From NCBI GenBank assembly GCA_963728835.1, contig CAVSKZ010000001.1, positions 62,001-126,000 of the forward strand: DNA of 64,000 bases, in the 5' to 3' direction. The stretch's first letter is position 1. Every line of letters starts with the position of its first letter. Below the pieces are notes generated by a model, which worked only from the letters and a program-made list of their open reading frames with translations, was not told the DNA's origin and searched no databases. The position numbers and the translations under genes were made by a program. This document shows, piece by piece, positions 25,739-34,661 of the stretch. Source of the DNA: VRUE01 sp963728835 (GTDB lineage: Bacteria; Actinomycetota; Thermoleophilia; Solirubrobacterales; 70-9).

Positions 25739-26521
25739 ATGGACTACGAGGTCGTCAAGTACGAGGTCGCCGAGGGCGTCGCCACGGTGACCCTCAACAA
25801 CCCCGAGAAGCGCAACATGCTCTCGGGGCAGATGCTGGTCGAGCTGGTCGACGCGATGAAGACCGCGCGCGACTCCGAGGATGTGCGTGCAGTTGTGTTG
25901 ACTGGGGCAGGCGACAAGGTTTTTTGTGCCGGCGCCGACCTCGGCGGCTTTGCCGCAGAAGTGCCGCTGGTGGCCAAACATTTTGCAACTGATCTTTTCC
26001 TTGAATTTTTCAGGCTGATGCCGCGCCTCGGCAAGCCGAGCCTCTGCGCGGCCAACGGCCACGTGTTGGCGGGCGGGATGGGCCTGGCGCTCTCCTGCGA
26101 CCTGCTGATCGCCAAAGAGGGCGCCACCTTCGGCACGCCGGAGATCAACGTCGGCGCCTTCCCCTACATGATCATGGCGATCATCTACCGCAACGTCCCG
26201 CGCAAGAAGGTCAACGAGATGATGCTGCTGGGCGAGCGGCTGAGCGCCGAGCAGGCGGTCGAGTACGGGCTCGCCAACAAGGTCGTGCCGGCCGGGGAGT
26301 TCGACGGCGCCGTCGCCGAGTGGGCGGCGAAGCTCGCCTCCAAGAGCCCGGTGCTGATGCGGCTCGGCCACGACGCGATGTACCGCCAGCAGGACATGGC
26401 GGTCGACGACGCGCTCGAGTACCTGCGCTCGCAGCTATCGCTCACCTTCTCGACCGAGGACATCGTCGAGGGCGTCACCGCATTCTTCGAGAAACGCGAT
26501 CCGCAGTGGAAAGGCAGATAG
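25739..26521 (+). CDS. Enoyl-CoA hydratase
   Basis: Crotonase-fold hydratase of 260 aa adding water to 2-enoyl-CoA. CAGADLGGF and ANGHVLAGGMGLALSCD form the oxyanion-hole regions. Both catalytic glutamates look present: TPEINVGAFP and KKVNEMMLLG. It is the first gene of a plus-strand run, and its TAG stop shares a base with the GTG start of the carboxylase gene. Its role is probably in a branched-chain or unusual acyl-CoA degradation route. Confidence 0.92.
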   Translation: MDYEVVKYEVAEGVATVTLNNPEKRNMLSGQMLVELVDAMKTARDSEDVRAVVLTGAGDKVFCAGADLGGFAAEVPLVAKHFATDLFLEFFRLMPRLGKPSLCAANGHVLAGGMGLALSCDLLIAKEGATFGTPEINVGAFPYMIMAIIYRNVPRKKVNEMMLLGERLSAEQAVEYGLANKVVPAGEFDGAVAEWAAKLASKSPVLMRLGHDAMYRQQDMAVDDALEYLRSQLSLTFSTEDIVEGVTAFFEKRDPQWKGR

Positions 26522-28119
26522 TGGGGAGCACCGAGCAAGAGACGAAAAAGCACCTCCTTCCCGGCACCGCGCCGCTGGGCGAGCTGACCGAGCAGCTGCA
26601 CGAGCGCCGCGAGAAGGCGAAGCTGGGCGGCGGCGAGGAGAAGATCGCCAAGCAGCACGAGCGCGGCAAGCTGACCGCGCGCGAGCGGATCGACCTGCTC
26701 GTCGACGAGGGGACCTTCGTCGAGATGGGCATCCACGGCCGTCCGCACTTCGCCCAGCGGGCGATGGAGGGCAAAGAGGCTCCGGCCGACGGCGTGATCA
26801 CCGGCTGGGGCGACGTCGACGGCAGGCCCTGTTGCGTCGCCGCCTACGACTTCACCGTGATGGCCGGCTCGATGGGGATGACCGGCGAGCTCAAGGTCAC
26901 CCGCCTGCGCGAGATGGCGCTCTCCAAGCGGATGCCGTTCATCTGGCTGCTCGACTCGGCCGGCGCCCGCATCCAGGAGGCGGCTGGGTCGCTCTTCGCC
27001 GGCTCCGGCCACCTCTTCCGCGAGGAGGTCGAGATGTCGGGCGTGATCCCGATGGTCGCGGCGATGATGGGGCCCTGCGCGGCCGGCACCGCCTACATCC
27101 CGGCGCTTGCCGACTTCGTCCCGATGGTCTCCGGCCAGGGCGCGATGGCGCTCGCCGGACCGCACCTGACCAAAGCCGTCACCGGCGAGGACATCACGAT
27201 GGAGGAGCTGGGCGGCGCCAAGGTCCACTGCCGCAAGTCGGGAGTGGGGGACCTCGAGGTGTCCGACGACGAGGAGTGCATCGAACGGGTCAAGCAGTAC
27301 CTCTCCTACTTCCCCGCCAACTGCGAGGAGAAGCCGCCGGTGCTCGACGTCTCCGACCCGGTCGACCGCGCCTCGGAGAAGCTGATGGAGATCGTCCCCG
27401 ACTCCTCGCGCCAGCCCTACGACATGTACGACGTGATCCGCGAGATCGTCGACGACGGCGAGTACTTCGACATCAAGCCGAAGTTCGCCAAGACGCTGAT
27501 CACCTGCTTCGCCCGCTTCGGCGGCCAGCCGGCCGGGATCGTCGCCAACCAGCCCAAGCACCTGGCGGGCATCCTCGACAACGACTCAGCCGACAAGGCG
27601 GCGCGCTTCATCAACCTCTGCGACGCCTTCAACATCCCGATCGTCTTCCTCCAGGACGTGCCCGGCTTCATGGTCGGCGCCAAGGTCGAGCACGCCGGGA
27701 TCATCCGCCACGGGGCGAAGATGCTCTACGCGGTCAGCCGCGCCACGGTGCCGAAGGTGACCGTGGTCGTGCGCAAGGCCTACGGGGCCGGCTACTACGT
27801 GATGTGCGGCAAGGCCTATGAGCCCGACCTGATCGTCGCCTGGCCCGGCGCCGAGATCTCGGTGATGGGTGCGGAGGGCGCGGTCAACATCATCGGCCGC
27901 TCGATGATCGAGGCCTCCGAGGACCCCGAGGCGACGAAGGAGGCGATGCTGAACGCGGTCCGCGAGCAGATCGACCCCTACATCGCCGCCGGCAACGCCG
28001 TGATCGACGACGTCATCGACCCGCGCGAGACGCGGCCGACGATCGTCAACGCCCTGCGCATGGCGAGGAACAAGCACGTCGAGAAGCCGAAGAAGCGACA
28101 TGGAGTGATGCCCGTATGA
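26521..28119 (+). CDS. Acyl-CoA carboxylase, carboxyltransferase (beta) subunit
   Basis: The 532-aa protein transfers CO2 from carboxybiotin to an acyl-CoA (propionyl-, methylcrotonyl- or geranyl-CoA-type). Two crotonase-like halves are visible: the N-half with LLDSAGARIQEAAGSLFAGS and the C-half with FLQDVPGFMVGAKVEHAGI and RKAYGAGYYVMCG. The GTG at 26521 overlaps the hydratase stop. No biotin carboxylase subunit lies nearby; the 69-aa biotin carrier at 7756 is one possible partner. Confidence 0.93.
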   Translation: MGSTEQETKKHLLPGTAPLGELTEQLHERREKAKLGGGEEKIAKQHERGKLTARERIDLLVDEGTFVEMGIHGRPHFAQRAMEGKEAPADGVITGWGDVDGRPCCVAAYDFTVMAGSMGMTGELKVTRLREMALSKRMPFIWLLDSAGARIQEAAGSLFAGSGHLFREEVEMSGVIPMVAAMMGPCAAGTAYIPALADFVPMVSGQGAMALAGPHLTKAVTGEDITMEELGGAKVHCRKSGVGDLEVSDDEECIERVKQYLSYFPANCEEKPPVLDVSDPVDRASEKLMEIVPDSSRQPYDMYDVIREIVDDGEYFDIKPKFAKTLITCFARFGGQPAGIVANQPKHLAGILDNDSADKAARFINLCDAFNIPIVFLQDVPGFMVGAKVEHAGIIRHGAKMLYAVSRATVPKVTVVVRKAYGAGYYVMCGKAYEPDLIVAWPGAEISVMGAEGAVNIIGRSMIEASEDPEATKEAMLNAVREQIDPYIAAGNAVIDDVIDPRETRPTIVNALRMARNKHVEKPKKRHGVMPV

Positions 28120-29012
28120 GCTCGTTCGAGAATCCCGTAGTCATCAGCTGCTCGATCAGCGGGGTGATCGCCAACCGGGACCAGTGCCCGGCGATCCCCT
28201 ACACGCCCGAGGAGTACGCGGCGGAGGCGCGGCGCGCGGTCGACGAGGGCGCCTCGCAGATCCACATCCACGCCCGCAGGCCGGACGGCACGCCCTCCTA
28301 CGAGGTCGAGGACTTCCGCGCGATCACCGAGGCGATCCTGGCCGAGGTGGGCGACGTGATCGTCAACTACTCGACCGGGGCGATCGGGATCCCGATCGAG
28401 AAGCGGATCGAGTACCTGCGCGAGCTGAAGCCAGACGTAGCCGCGCTCAACATGAGCTCGATGAACTACGCCAAGTACAGCCCCCGGCGCAAGGACTTCG
28501 TCTTCAAGGCCGTCTTCGAGAACAGCTTCGACACGATCATCGAGTTCCTCACGGCGATGAAGGAGCTTGGGATCAAGCCCGAGCACGAGTGCTTCGACGC
28601 CGGTCACGTCGCCAACCTCGATCCGCTGATCGACATGGGCCTGCTGGAGCGGACCCCGCTGCAGATCTCGCTTGTGATGGGGGTAAACGGCGGCATCCGC
28701 CCGACTCCCCGCAACGTCGGCTTCATGGCGGACCAGATCCCCGGCGGCGCCGAGGGGGAGAACCAGTGGCAGGTGATCGGCATCTCGCGCGACCAGTGGA
28801 AGCTGCTCGGCTCCTCGCTGGTGCTGGGCGGCAACGTCCGCGCCGGGGTCGAGGACAACCTCTACCTGCCGAACGGCGAGATGGCGCGCTCCAACGGCGA
28901 CCTGATCGCCAAGGCGCGCCAGATGGCCGAGGACGTGGGGCGCAGGGCCGCCACCGTCGCCGAGGCCCGCGAGCTCCTGGGAGTGCCGAAGCGTGAGCGC
29001 ACTGCCGCTTAG
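28116..29012 (+). CDS. BKACE-family beta-keto acid cleavage enzyme (DUF849)
   Basis: Zinc-dependent lyase of the 3-keto-5-aminohexanoate cleavage enzyme family, which reacts a beta-keto acid with acetyl-CoA to give acetoacetate and a new CoA ester. The zinc ligand pair is IHIHARRPDG near residue 48, followed by NYSTGAIG, NMSSMNYAKY, and LVMGVNGG. 298 aa; the ATG overlaps the carboxylase stop by 4 nt. The acid it accepts is not predictable from sequence. Confidence 0.88.
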   Translation: MSSFENPVVISCSISGVIANRDQCPAIPYTPEEYAAEARRAVDEGASQIHIHARRPDGTPSYEVEDFRAITEAILAEVGDVIVNYSTGAIGIPIEKRIEYLRELKPDVAALNMSSMNYAKYSPRRKDFVFKAVFENSFDTIIEFLTAMKELGIKPEHECFDAGHVANLDPLIDMGLLERTPLQISLVMGVNGGIRPTPRNVGFMADQIPGGAEGENQWQVIGISRDQWKLLGSSLVLGGNVRAGVEDNLYLPNGEMARSNGDLIAKARQMAEDVGRRAATVAEARELLGVPKRERTAA

Positions 29013-30228
29013 CGACGTCAAGGTCCTCGACCTCTCCCGGCTCCTGCCGGGGGGCTTCTGCACGCTGCTGCTCGCCGACCTCGGGGCAGAGGTGCTGAAG
29101 GTCGAGGACACCGGCATGGGCGACTACATCCGCTGGGCGCCTCCGTACTACGGGACCGACGAGCAGCAGGATCTGGGCACGCGCTCGGCCCTCTATCTCT
29201 CGCTCAACCGCGGCAAGCGCTCGGTCCGGCTCGACCTGAAGAGCGAGAAAGGGCGGGAGGCCCTGCTGCGGCTGGTCGAAAGCCACGACGTCGTCATCGA
29301 CGGCTTCCGGCCGGGAGTGCTGGACCGGCTCGGCGTCGGCTACGAGCGGATGCGCGAGGCCAATCCGGGCATCGTCTTCTGCGCGATCACCGGCTACGGC
29401 CAGGACGGCCCCTACACGCAGCGTGCCGGCCACGACATGAACTACCTCGGCCTGGTCGGGGTGCTCGGGCTGACCGGCGCCAAGGACGGGCCGCCGGTGC
29501 AGTCGGGCGGCCAGATCGCCGACCTCGGCGGCGGCGCCCTGATGGCGGCCTTCGGCGTGATGGCGGCGCTGCACGAGCGGCGTCGCTCCGGCGAGGGGCA
29601 GATGGTCGACGTCTCGATGGCCGACGGCGCCCTCTCCTGGCTGGCGATGGTCGCCGGCCGCTACTTCTGCGACGGCGAGGTGCCGCGGCGAGGCGAGCAG
29701 CAGCTCGCCGGCGGGATCGTCTGCTACCTGCCCTACGAGGTGAGCGACGGCTGGATCAGCTGCGGCGCGCTGGAGCCGAAGTTCTGGGCCGCCTTCTGCA
29801 ACGGAGTGGAGCGCCCGGACCTGATCGAGGAGCAGTTCGCGACGCCCGGTTCCGAGGGCTGGCAGAAGGTCGCCGACGTCTTCCGCTCCCGCACGCGGGC
29901 GGAATGGAAGGCCTTCAACGACGAGCACGACTGCTGCATCGAGCCGGTGCTCGAGATCGACGAGGCGCTCGACTCGGAGCTGGTGCGCGGGCGCGAGATG
30001 GTGGTCGAGATGGAGCAGCCAGAGCTGGGGACGATCCGCCAGCTCGGCCCCCCGGTGAAGATGAGCCGCACCCCCGCCGACCCGACCCGGCCGGCGCCCG
30101 CCTTCGGCGAGCACACCGACCAGGTCCTGGGCGAGGCCGGCTACTCGGCCGAGGAGATCGCCGCGATGAAGGAGTCTGGAGCCGCAGCCGGCCCCAGCGC
30201 CGACGCTGCCGCGACCTTCCGGGCATGA
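28993..30228 (+). CDS. Class III (CaiB/BaiF) CoA-transferase
   Basis: Family III CoA-transferase or 2-methylacyl-CoA racemase of 411 aa. The N-terminal VLDLSRLLPGGFCTLLLADLG, DGFRPGVLDRLGVG, and the GHDMNYLGLVG aspartate that forms the acyl-enzyme intermediate are all in place. GTG start at 28993, overlapping the BKACE gene by 20 nt. In this operon it would activate or release the acid handled by the BKACE. The C-terminal tail is Ala-rich. Confidence 0.9.
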   Translation: MSALPLSDVKVLDLSRLLPGGFCTLLLADLGAEVLKVEDTGMGDYIRWAPPYYGTDEQQDLGTRSALYLSLNRGKRSVRLDLKSEKGREALLRLVESHDVVIDGFRPGVLDRLGVGYERMREANPGIVFCAITGYGQDGPYTQRAGHDMNYLGLVGVLGLTGAKDGPPVQSGGQIADLGGGALMAAFGVMAALHERRRSGEGQMVDVSMADGALSWLAMVAGRYFCDGEVPRRGEQQLAGGIVCYLPYEVSDGWISCGALEPKFWAAFCNGVERPDLIEEQFATPGSEGWQKVADVFRSRTRAEWKAFNDEHDCCIEPVLEIDEALDSELVRGREMVVEMEQPELGTIRQLGPPVKMSRTPADPTRPAPAFGEHTDQVLGEAGYSAEEIAAMKESGAAAGPSADAAATFRA

Positions 30229-30932
30229 GCGGCGACGCCGCCAACGGCGACCTGTTGCGCATGGGGGAGCTGGCCGAGGCTTCGGGGGTGCCGGTGCCGA
30301 CGATCAAGCACTACCTGCGCGAGGGGCTGCTGCCAGAGCCGGTCAAGACCAGCCGCAACATGGCCTACTACCCGCCGGAGTTCGTCGACCGCATCCGGCT
30401 GATCAAGCAGCTGCAGGAGGAGCGCTTCATGCCGCTGAAGGCGATCAAGTCGGTGCTCGACGAGGACCCCGAGCGGGCCCGCGCCCTGGTCGAGCTGGAG
30501 GACCGCATCCTCGACCGCGCGCTGGCCGACGAGCGGACCCGGACCAGCGCCGCCGAGGTGCGCGAGCGCTACGGCGTGCCCAAGGACGTCCTCGACCGGC
30601 TCGAGGAGCTGGAGGTCCTCAGCCCCAACAGCCGCGGCTACTCACCTTCCGACATCAAGATCATCGAGGCGATCAGCCGCTTTCGCGCCGGCGGCTACGA
30701 CGAGGAGATCGGCTTCACCGTCTACGACACCCTGCGCTACAAGACCGCCCTCGAAGACCTCGTCCGCCAGGAGGTCGAGGTCGTCATGGAGCGCCTGGCC
30801 GGCGAGGTCCCGCCCGAGCGCGTGGTGGAGATGCTGGAGAGCGGCGCCCAGCCCCTACAGGACCTGATCGCCGCCCTCCACACCAAGCTGATGGTGGCCG
30901 AGCTGGAGCGCCACCGGGCTAGCCGCGGCTAG
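30225..30932 (+). CDS. MerR-family regulator of the acyl-CoA operon
   Basis: MerR-type winged HTH of 235 aa: LLRMGELAEASGVPVPTIKHYLREGLLPEP, then YYPPEFVDRIRLIKQLQEERFMPLKAIK. The C-terminal effector part is long and helical (DTLRYKTALEDLVRQE). The ATG overlaps the CoA-transferase stop (ATGA), making it the last gene of the hydratase-carboxylase-BKACE-CoA-transferase operon. It probably senses an acyl-CoA of this pathway. Its 3' end is repeated as a fragment at 32319. Confidence 0.9.
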   Translation: MSGDAANGDLLRMGELAEASGVPVPTIKHYLREGLLPEPVKTSRNMAYYPPEFVDRIRLIKQLQEERFMPLKAIKSVLDEDPERARALVELEDRILDRALADERTRTSAAEVRERYGVPKDVLDRLEELEVLSPNSRGYSPSDIKIIEAISRFRAGGYDEEIGFTVYDTLRYKTALEDLVRQEVEVVMERLAGEVPPERVVEMLESGAQPLQDLIAALHTKLMVAELERHRASRG

Positions 30933-30986
30933 CACTGGGGCGTAGACACATGGATGGTCTCTCGCCAGCCATGACTTGCCGAAGAG

Positions 30987-32111
30987 TTATTCGAGAACGT
31001 AAATGTAATCTAACGACTCATATTTGAGAGTCCAAGTGATCGGCTCAGGACATTTGCCTGATTTTTCGAAAACCCCATCTTTACCAACTATTTTACCCTT
31101 ATGTCCTCCCGTTGATCCATTGAAGTCCCACAGAAGAGGGGTGACCGTGCATTGAATTTTGTCGCCATCACCACATACGATTTCAACACTCAATGTGAGG
31201 CTTACAATTGCGTTGTTTAAGTCGGTCAACAATACGTCCCACTCACCGGGGTCTTTCGTCGATATGATGCATACTTCTGCTCCATTTTCGCAGGTATCCC
31301 AAGTTACTTCTTCGACTGTAATCGTCTGCGGGAGCCCTAATTTTCCTACACTCCCTTTAAGTAAGGATTCTTTGCATTGCACTTTGTATTTACCTTTTTC
31401 GAATTCCACACCTTGGTTTTTGGCTACAAAATGCACTGCTGTTACTAGTTTATCGTCCTCGCAGACTTTCCCTTTATGTTCTTTGCACAGGGCCGTATCT
31501 AAAAATGGAGCCCAGAGGACGTAGCGGTTGGCTGTCGTTTCCAGTAACCCGTCGAGGTACGATTCTTCCGAGCAGAGACTGCCGCTGATTTTATCGACCT
31601 GCGTATTGTCCGCAGTCAGGTGCTGGTTGCCGACGGGGAATTCAAGACCTGTGCCGTCGTAGACACAGTGAATATCAATGCCGAAGATATCGATATTATC
31701 GCAGTTGACTAAGATTTCGCCATCGGTCCCTACGATCGTGCCGGCGTCTAATCCCGTATTGAAGAGGTTGACTAAGGGCAGATCACCGAGCACCGAAACT
31801 TTGCAATTTTCGTGCGTGGCTTTGGTGCCGCAGTTCGTGAACGATAGGGACGAGATGTGGATTGTCTGCGAGTCGGCTAACGGCGTGCCGGACGCCGAGA
31901 TGGTTAAGCATAAGACGTTGACAAGGTCGGTTAAGAGAGTCCCGACGCCTTCGTTGACCATGCTCACAGAGGATGCTTCTTGACCTTCTTCGCAGGTTAC
32001 CGCCGAGTGCGAGTTGCAGAGATTGGTGGCCGATGCCGAGGTGGCACCGACGAACGCCATTGCGACCACGGCTGCTATGGCCGCGAGGCCGAGCATCTTG
32101 ACGAGTCTCAT
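30987..32111 (-). CDS. Exported 374-aa protein, duplicate A
   Basis: I do not recognise the family. The ATG at 32111 has a GGGAG site and gives a signal peptide (MRLVKMLGLAAIAAVVAMAF, then GATSASA). The mature part is cysteine-rich and beta-like, with two similar modules: SLSFTNCGTKATHENCKVSV to DIFGIDIHCVYDG, and VTWDTCENGAEVCIIS to EIVCGDGDKIQCTV. The paralogue at 32462 has the same length and order. Codons are much more AT-rich than in neighbours, suggesting transfer. A longer open frame extends to 32447, but the signal peptide fixes the start. Confidence 0.75.
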   Translation of the reverse strand: MRLVKMLGLAAIAAVVAMAFVGATSASATNLCNSHSAVTCEEGQEASSVSMVNEGVGTLLTDLVNVLCLTISASGTPLADSQTIHISSLSFTNCGTKATHENCKVSVLGDLPLVNLFNTGLDAGTIVGTDGEILVNCDNIDIFGIDIHCVYDGTGLEFPVGNQHLTADNTQVDKISGSLCSEESYLDGLLETTANRYVLWAPFLDTALCKEHKGKVCEDDKLVTAVHFVAKNQGVEFEKGKYKVQCKESLLKGSVGKLGLPQTITVEEVTWDTCENGAEVCIISTKDPGEWDVLLTDLNNAIVSLTLSVEIVCGDGDKIQCTVTPLLWDFNGSTGGHKGKIVGKDGVFEKSGKCPEPITWTLKYESLDYIYVLE

Positions 32112-32160
32112 TCGATTCTCCCTTCCCGACGGTTGGCGCCGAGCCGGTTCTTGGACAGGG

Positions 32161-32192
32161 TTTAGAGAAGCGGTCGTGCCGGGGCCAGTCAA
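32161..32192 (-). promoter_or_regulatory. Candidate promoter of duplicate A
   Basis: Minus-strand TTGACT (32187-32192) is followed 17 nt later by TTCTCTAAACC. The same arrangement, TTGACT plus 17 nt plus TTGTCTAAACC, precedes duplicate B. Conservation between the two copies is the support. Confidence 0.45.
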
Positions 32193-32318
32193 GGACCCCG
32201 CGGTCACGCCTCGCGCAACCTCATTCGCAAAGGGGCTGGCCTCCCTCCACGGTGGGAATGCCGGTTTTGCGCGTGTGCCAGTTCCGCGCTTGCGTGAGTC
32301 CAAGCGCTGCAGGTACGG
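32193..32318. other. Upstream region of duplicate A, no gene seen
   Basis: Non-coding part of the duplication unit. It resembles the region upstream of duplicate B (33663-33790), for example TTCCCTCCACGGTGGG-like and GTTCCGCG words in the same order. It ends where the repeated MerR 3' fragment starts. Confidence 0.5.
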
Positions 32319-32413
32319 GAGAGCGGCGCCCAGCCCCTGCAGGACCTGATCGCCGCTCTCCACACCAAGCTGATGGTGGCCGAGCTGGAGCGCCACCGGG
32401 CTAGCACTGGGGC
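32319..32413 (+). pseudogene. Duplicated 3' fragment of the MerR gene
   Basis: About 95 nt nearly identical to the 3' end of the MerR gene (30838 onward), encoding ESGAQPLQDLIAALHTKL and the following VAELERHRAS. There are only two base differences in the coding part, plus a 9-nt deletion between two CTAG words at the end. It has no start and shows that the tandem duplication unit reached into the MerR gene. Confidence 0.85.
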
Positions 32414-32415
32414 GT

Positions 32416-32438
32416 AGAGACCCGGATGCCGGGTCTCT
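32416..32438. terminator. Hairpin between duplicate B and the MerR fragment
   Basis: Perfect 10-bp stem, arms 32416-32425 and 32429-32438 with a 3-nt loop. It lies 24 nt past the stop of duplicate B and could end its transcription, though there is no clear T run. Confidence 0.45.
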
Positions 32439-32461
32439 CTGTCCCATGGCTTGTCGGTGAG

Positions 32462-33586
32462 TTATTTGAGGACGTAAAATTTATCAGTCACCGATTCATA
32501 CGAGGCTGCCCAGGTTATCGGCAGGGGACATGTTTTGCCTTTGTGGAAGCTCGCGTTCAGAAGCACGAATATCTTGCCTTTATGCGTCCCGGTCGCTCCT
32601 TCGGCTTTCCACGCGGTGCCTTTGACTTCGCAGTCAATTGTCGCACCACATTCAACTTTTACCAGTGATCCAGGATCCACCAGGCCGATGTTTAATTTTT
32701 CCCAACCGATCCGCCAGGCGTCTTTGTCCGCGTTCGTTACGGTGCATGCATCTTTTCCATTTAGTTTGCAATTTTTCCAAGTCAGTTCATTGACTGTGAT
32801 TACCTGCGGGCGGGTTAATGCTCCCACTGGTCCTTTGAGTAAGGACTCTTCGCATTTCACTTCGTCTGAAAGACCAAACGTCCATCCTGGATTTTTGGCG
32901 AGAAGATGGACTTCGGTCACTGGGTCCCCTTTGGGGCAAGCTTCTGCTGTATGGGTTTTGCATAGAGCCGTTTCGTCTCCAGGCGCTAGGACGAAGCGGT
33001 TTTCCGTCTCCAGTAACGCGTCGAGGAACGATTCTTCCGGGCAGATGAATTCGCCTTCGACGATGTTGATCGCTGTTTCATTGGCAGTCAGGTGTTGGCC
33101 GCCGGCGGAGAACTGCAGACCCGCGATTTCGTAGACGCAGTGGATATCAATACCGAAGATATCGATGTTTTCGCATTCAACTAACGTCAGACCGCTCGTC
33201 CCGGTTAGCGTCCCTTCGTCTAACCCCGTCTTTAAGAGGTTGGCTAAGGGCATTTCGAGCACCGAAACCGTGCAGTTGTTATGTGCTGATTTGGTGCCGC
33301 ATCCCGTGAACGAGAGGGACGTGATGTGGATCTGCTGCGGGCTGCCTGCCGCTAACGGTGTGCCCGACCCCGAGATGGTTAAGCATAAGATGTCGACGAC
33401 TTCAGTTAAGAGCGTGCCGACGCCTTCGTTGGTCATGCTCACCGAGGTGGCTGGCAAACTGCAGGTTGAGGCCACGTGCGCGTTGCAGAGCTGGGTTAGC
33501 GTGGCCGATGCTGAGGCGGCACCGACGAATGCCACTGCGACCACGGCTGCTACGGCCGCAAGGCCGAACATCTTCATGAGTCTCAT
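32462..33586 (-). CDS. Exported 374-aa protein, duplicate B
   Basis: Paralogue of the gene at 30987-32111, same length and architecture: signal peptide MRLMKMFGLAAVAAVVAVAF then GAASASA, SLSFTGCGTKSAHNNCTVSV, NIDIFGIDIHCVYEIAG, a CPEESFLDALLETENRFV word, and a C-terminal KGKTCPLPITWAASYESV. Cysteine positions largely agree. It is AT-richer than the surroundings, like its twin. A GGGAG ribosome site precedes the ATG. The protein is probably secreted; no anchor motif is visible. Function unknown. Confidence 0.75.
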   Translation of the reverse strand: MRLMKMFGLAAVAAVVAVAFVGAASASATLTQLCNAHVASTCSLPATSVSMTNEGVGTLLTEVVDILCLTISGSGTPLAAGSPQQIHITSLSFTGCGTKSAHNNCTVSVLEMPLANLLKTGLDEGTLTGTSGLTLVECENIDIFGIDIHCVYEIAGLQFSAGGQHLTANETAINIVEGEFICPEESFLDALLETENRFVLAPGDETALCKTHTAEACPKGDPVTEVHLLAKNPGWTFGLSDEVKCEESLLKGPVGALTRPQVITVNELTWKNCKLNGKDACTVTNADKDAWRIGWEKLNIGLVDPGSLVKVECGATIDCEVKGTAWKAEGATGTHKGKIFVLLNASFHKGKTCPLPITWAASYESVTDKFYVLK

Positions 33587-33630
33587 TTCGATTCTCCCTT
33601 CCCGGCGGATTGCGCCGAGTGTTGGACAGG

Positions 33631-33662
33631 TTTAGACAAACGGTCGTGCGGGCGTCAGTCAA
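33631..33662 (-). promoter_or_regulatory. Candidate promoter of duplicate B
   Basis: Minus-strand TTGACT at 33657-33662, 17 nt, then TTGTCTAAACC, matching the arrangement before duplicate A. The strong conservation of both boxes and spacing within a diverged upstream region suggests function. Confidence 0.45.
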
Positions 33663-33811
33663 GAACCCTTGATCGAACTGCGTACAACCCCCTCGGCGAG
33701 GAGGCTGATTTCCCTCCATGGTGGGCATTTCGGTTGTGCGCGCGTGCCAATTCCGCGTTTGTGCGGTTTCGTGCATCGCACCTTCTAGTGGCTGCGCTAT
33801 AGCCTGAGCGC

Positions 33812-34655
33812 GTGAAATCGGCTCTCATCAGCGGCGCCTCCACCGGCATCGGCCGGGCGGCGGCTCTGGAGATGGATGCCCGGGGCTGGCGGGTGTTCGC
33901 CACCGTGCGTCGCGAGGAGGACGGCGCGGCTCTTCGCGAGGCCGCGTCTGGACGGCTGGAGCCGGTGATCCTCGATGTGACCGACGCCGGTCAGGTCGCC
34001 GCCGTCGCGGAGCAAGTTGCCCGTGAGGTGGGGGAGGCCGGGCTCGACGGCCTCGTCAACAACGCCGGCATCGCGGTGCTGAGCCCGCTGGAGACGATCC
34101 CAATCGATGATTTCCGGCGGCAGATAGAGGTCAACCTGACTGCGCAGGTCGCTGTCACGCAGGCGTTCCTGCCGCTGATCCGGCGCGCGACCGGGAGGAT
34201 CGTCTTCGTCGGCCTCGATCGGCGGGCGCATGGCGCTTCCCTTCAGCGCGCCCTACCACGCCTCCAAGTACGGGATCGAGGCGGTCGCCGACTGCCTGCG
34301 CCAGGAGCTGCGGCCGTGGAAGATGGACGTCGCAGTGATCGAGCCCGGCTCGATCGACACGCAGATCTGGGAGCGCGGCGAACGCATCGCCGACGAGGTC
34401 TCCGAGCGCGCTCACGATTCTCAGGAGGAGCTCTACGGCGAGACGGGCGAGCGCTTCCGCGCCGCGGTGAAACGCGCGGCCGAGCGCGGCATCCCGCCTG
34501 AGAAGGTCGCGAAGCCGATCGCCCACGCCCTCACCGCGCGCCGCCCGCGCACCCGCTACCTCGTCGGCGCCGACGCCCGCGGCCAGGCCATCGCCCGGCG
34601 CGTCCTACCCGACCGCGCATTCGACGCGCTGGTGCGCCGCGTGATGCGCATCTAG
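33812..34655 (+). pseudogene. Short-chain dehydrogenase, frameshifted
   Basis: SDR with SGASTGIGRAAALEMDARGW and NNAGIAVLSPLE in the first frame, then SAPYHASKYGIEAVAD (intact YxxxK) in another. The frame breaks near 34215-34220: the current frame reads FVGLDRRAHGAS, while removing one C gives FVGSIGGRMALPFS, the expected sequence. Corrected length is about 280 aa. The C-terminal GADARGQAIARRVLPDRAFD is typical of the SDR group acting on retinol- or steroid-like substrates. Intact apart from the one base, so an assembly error is quite possible. Confidence 0.8.
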
Positions 34656-34661
34656 CTTCGA

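Noticed and set aside
32112..32447. N-terminal extension of duplicate A to 32447
   Set aside because: The signal peptide starts at 32111 with a proper ribosome site, and the extension reads through the duplicated MerR tail and promoter.
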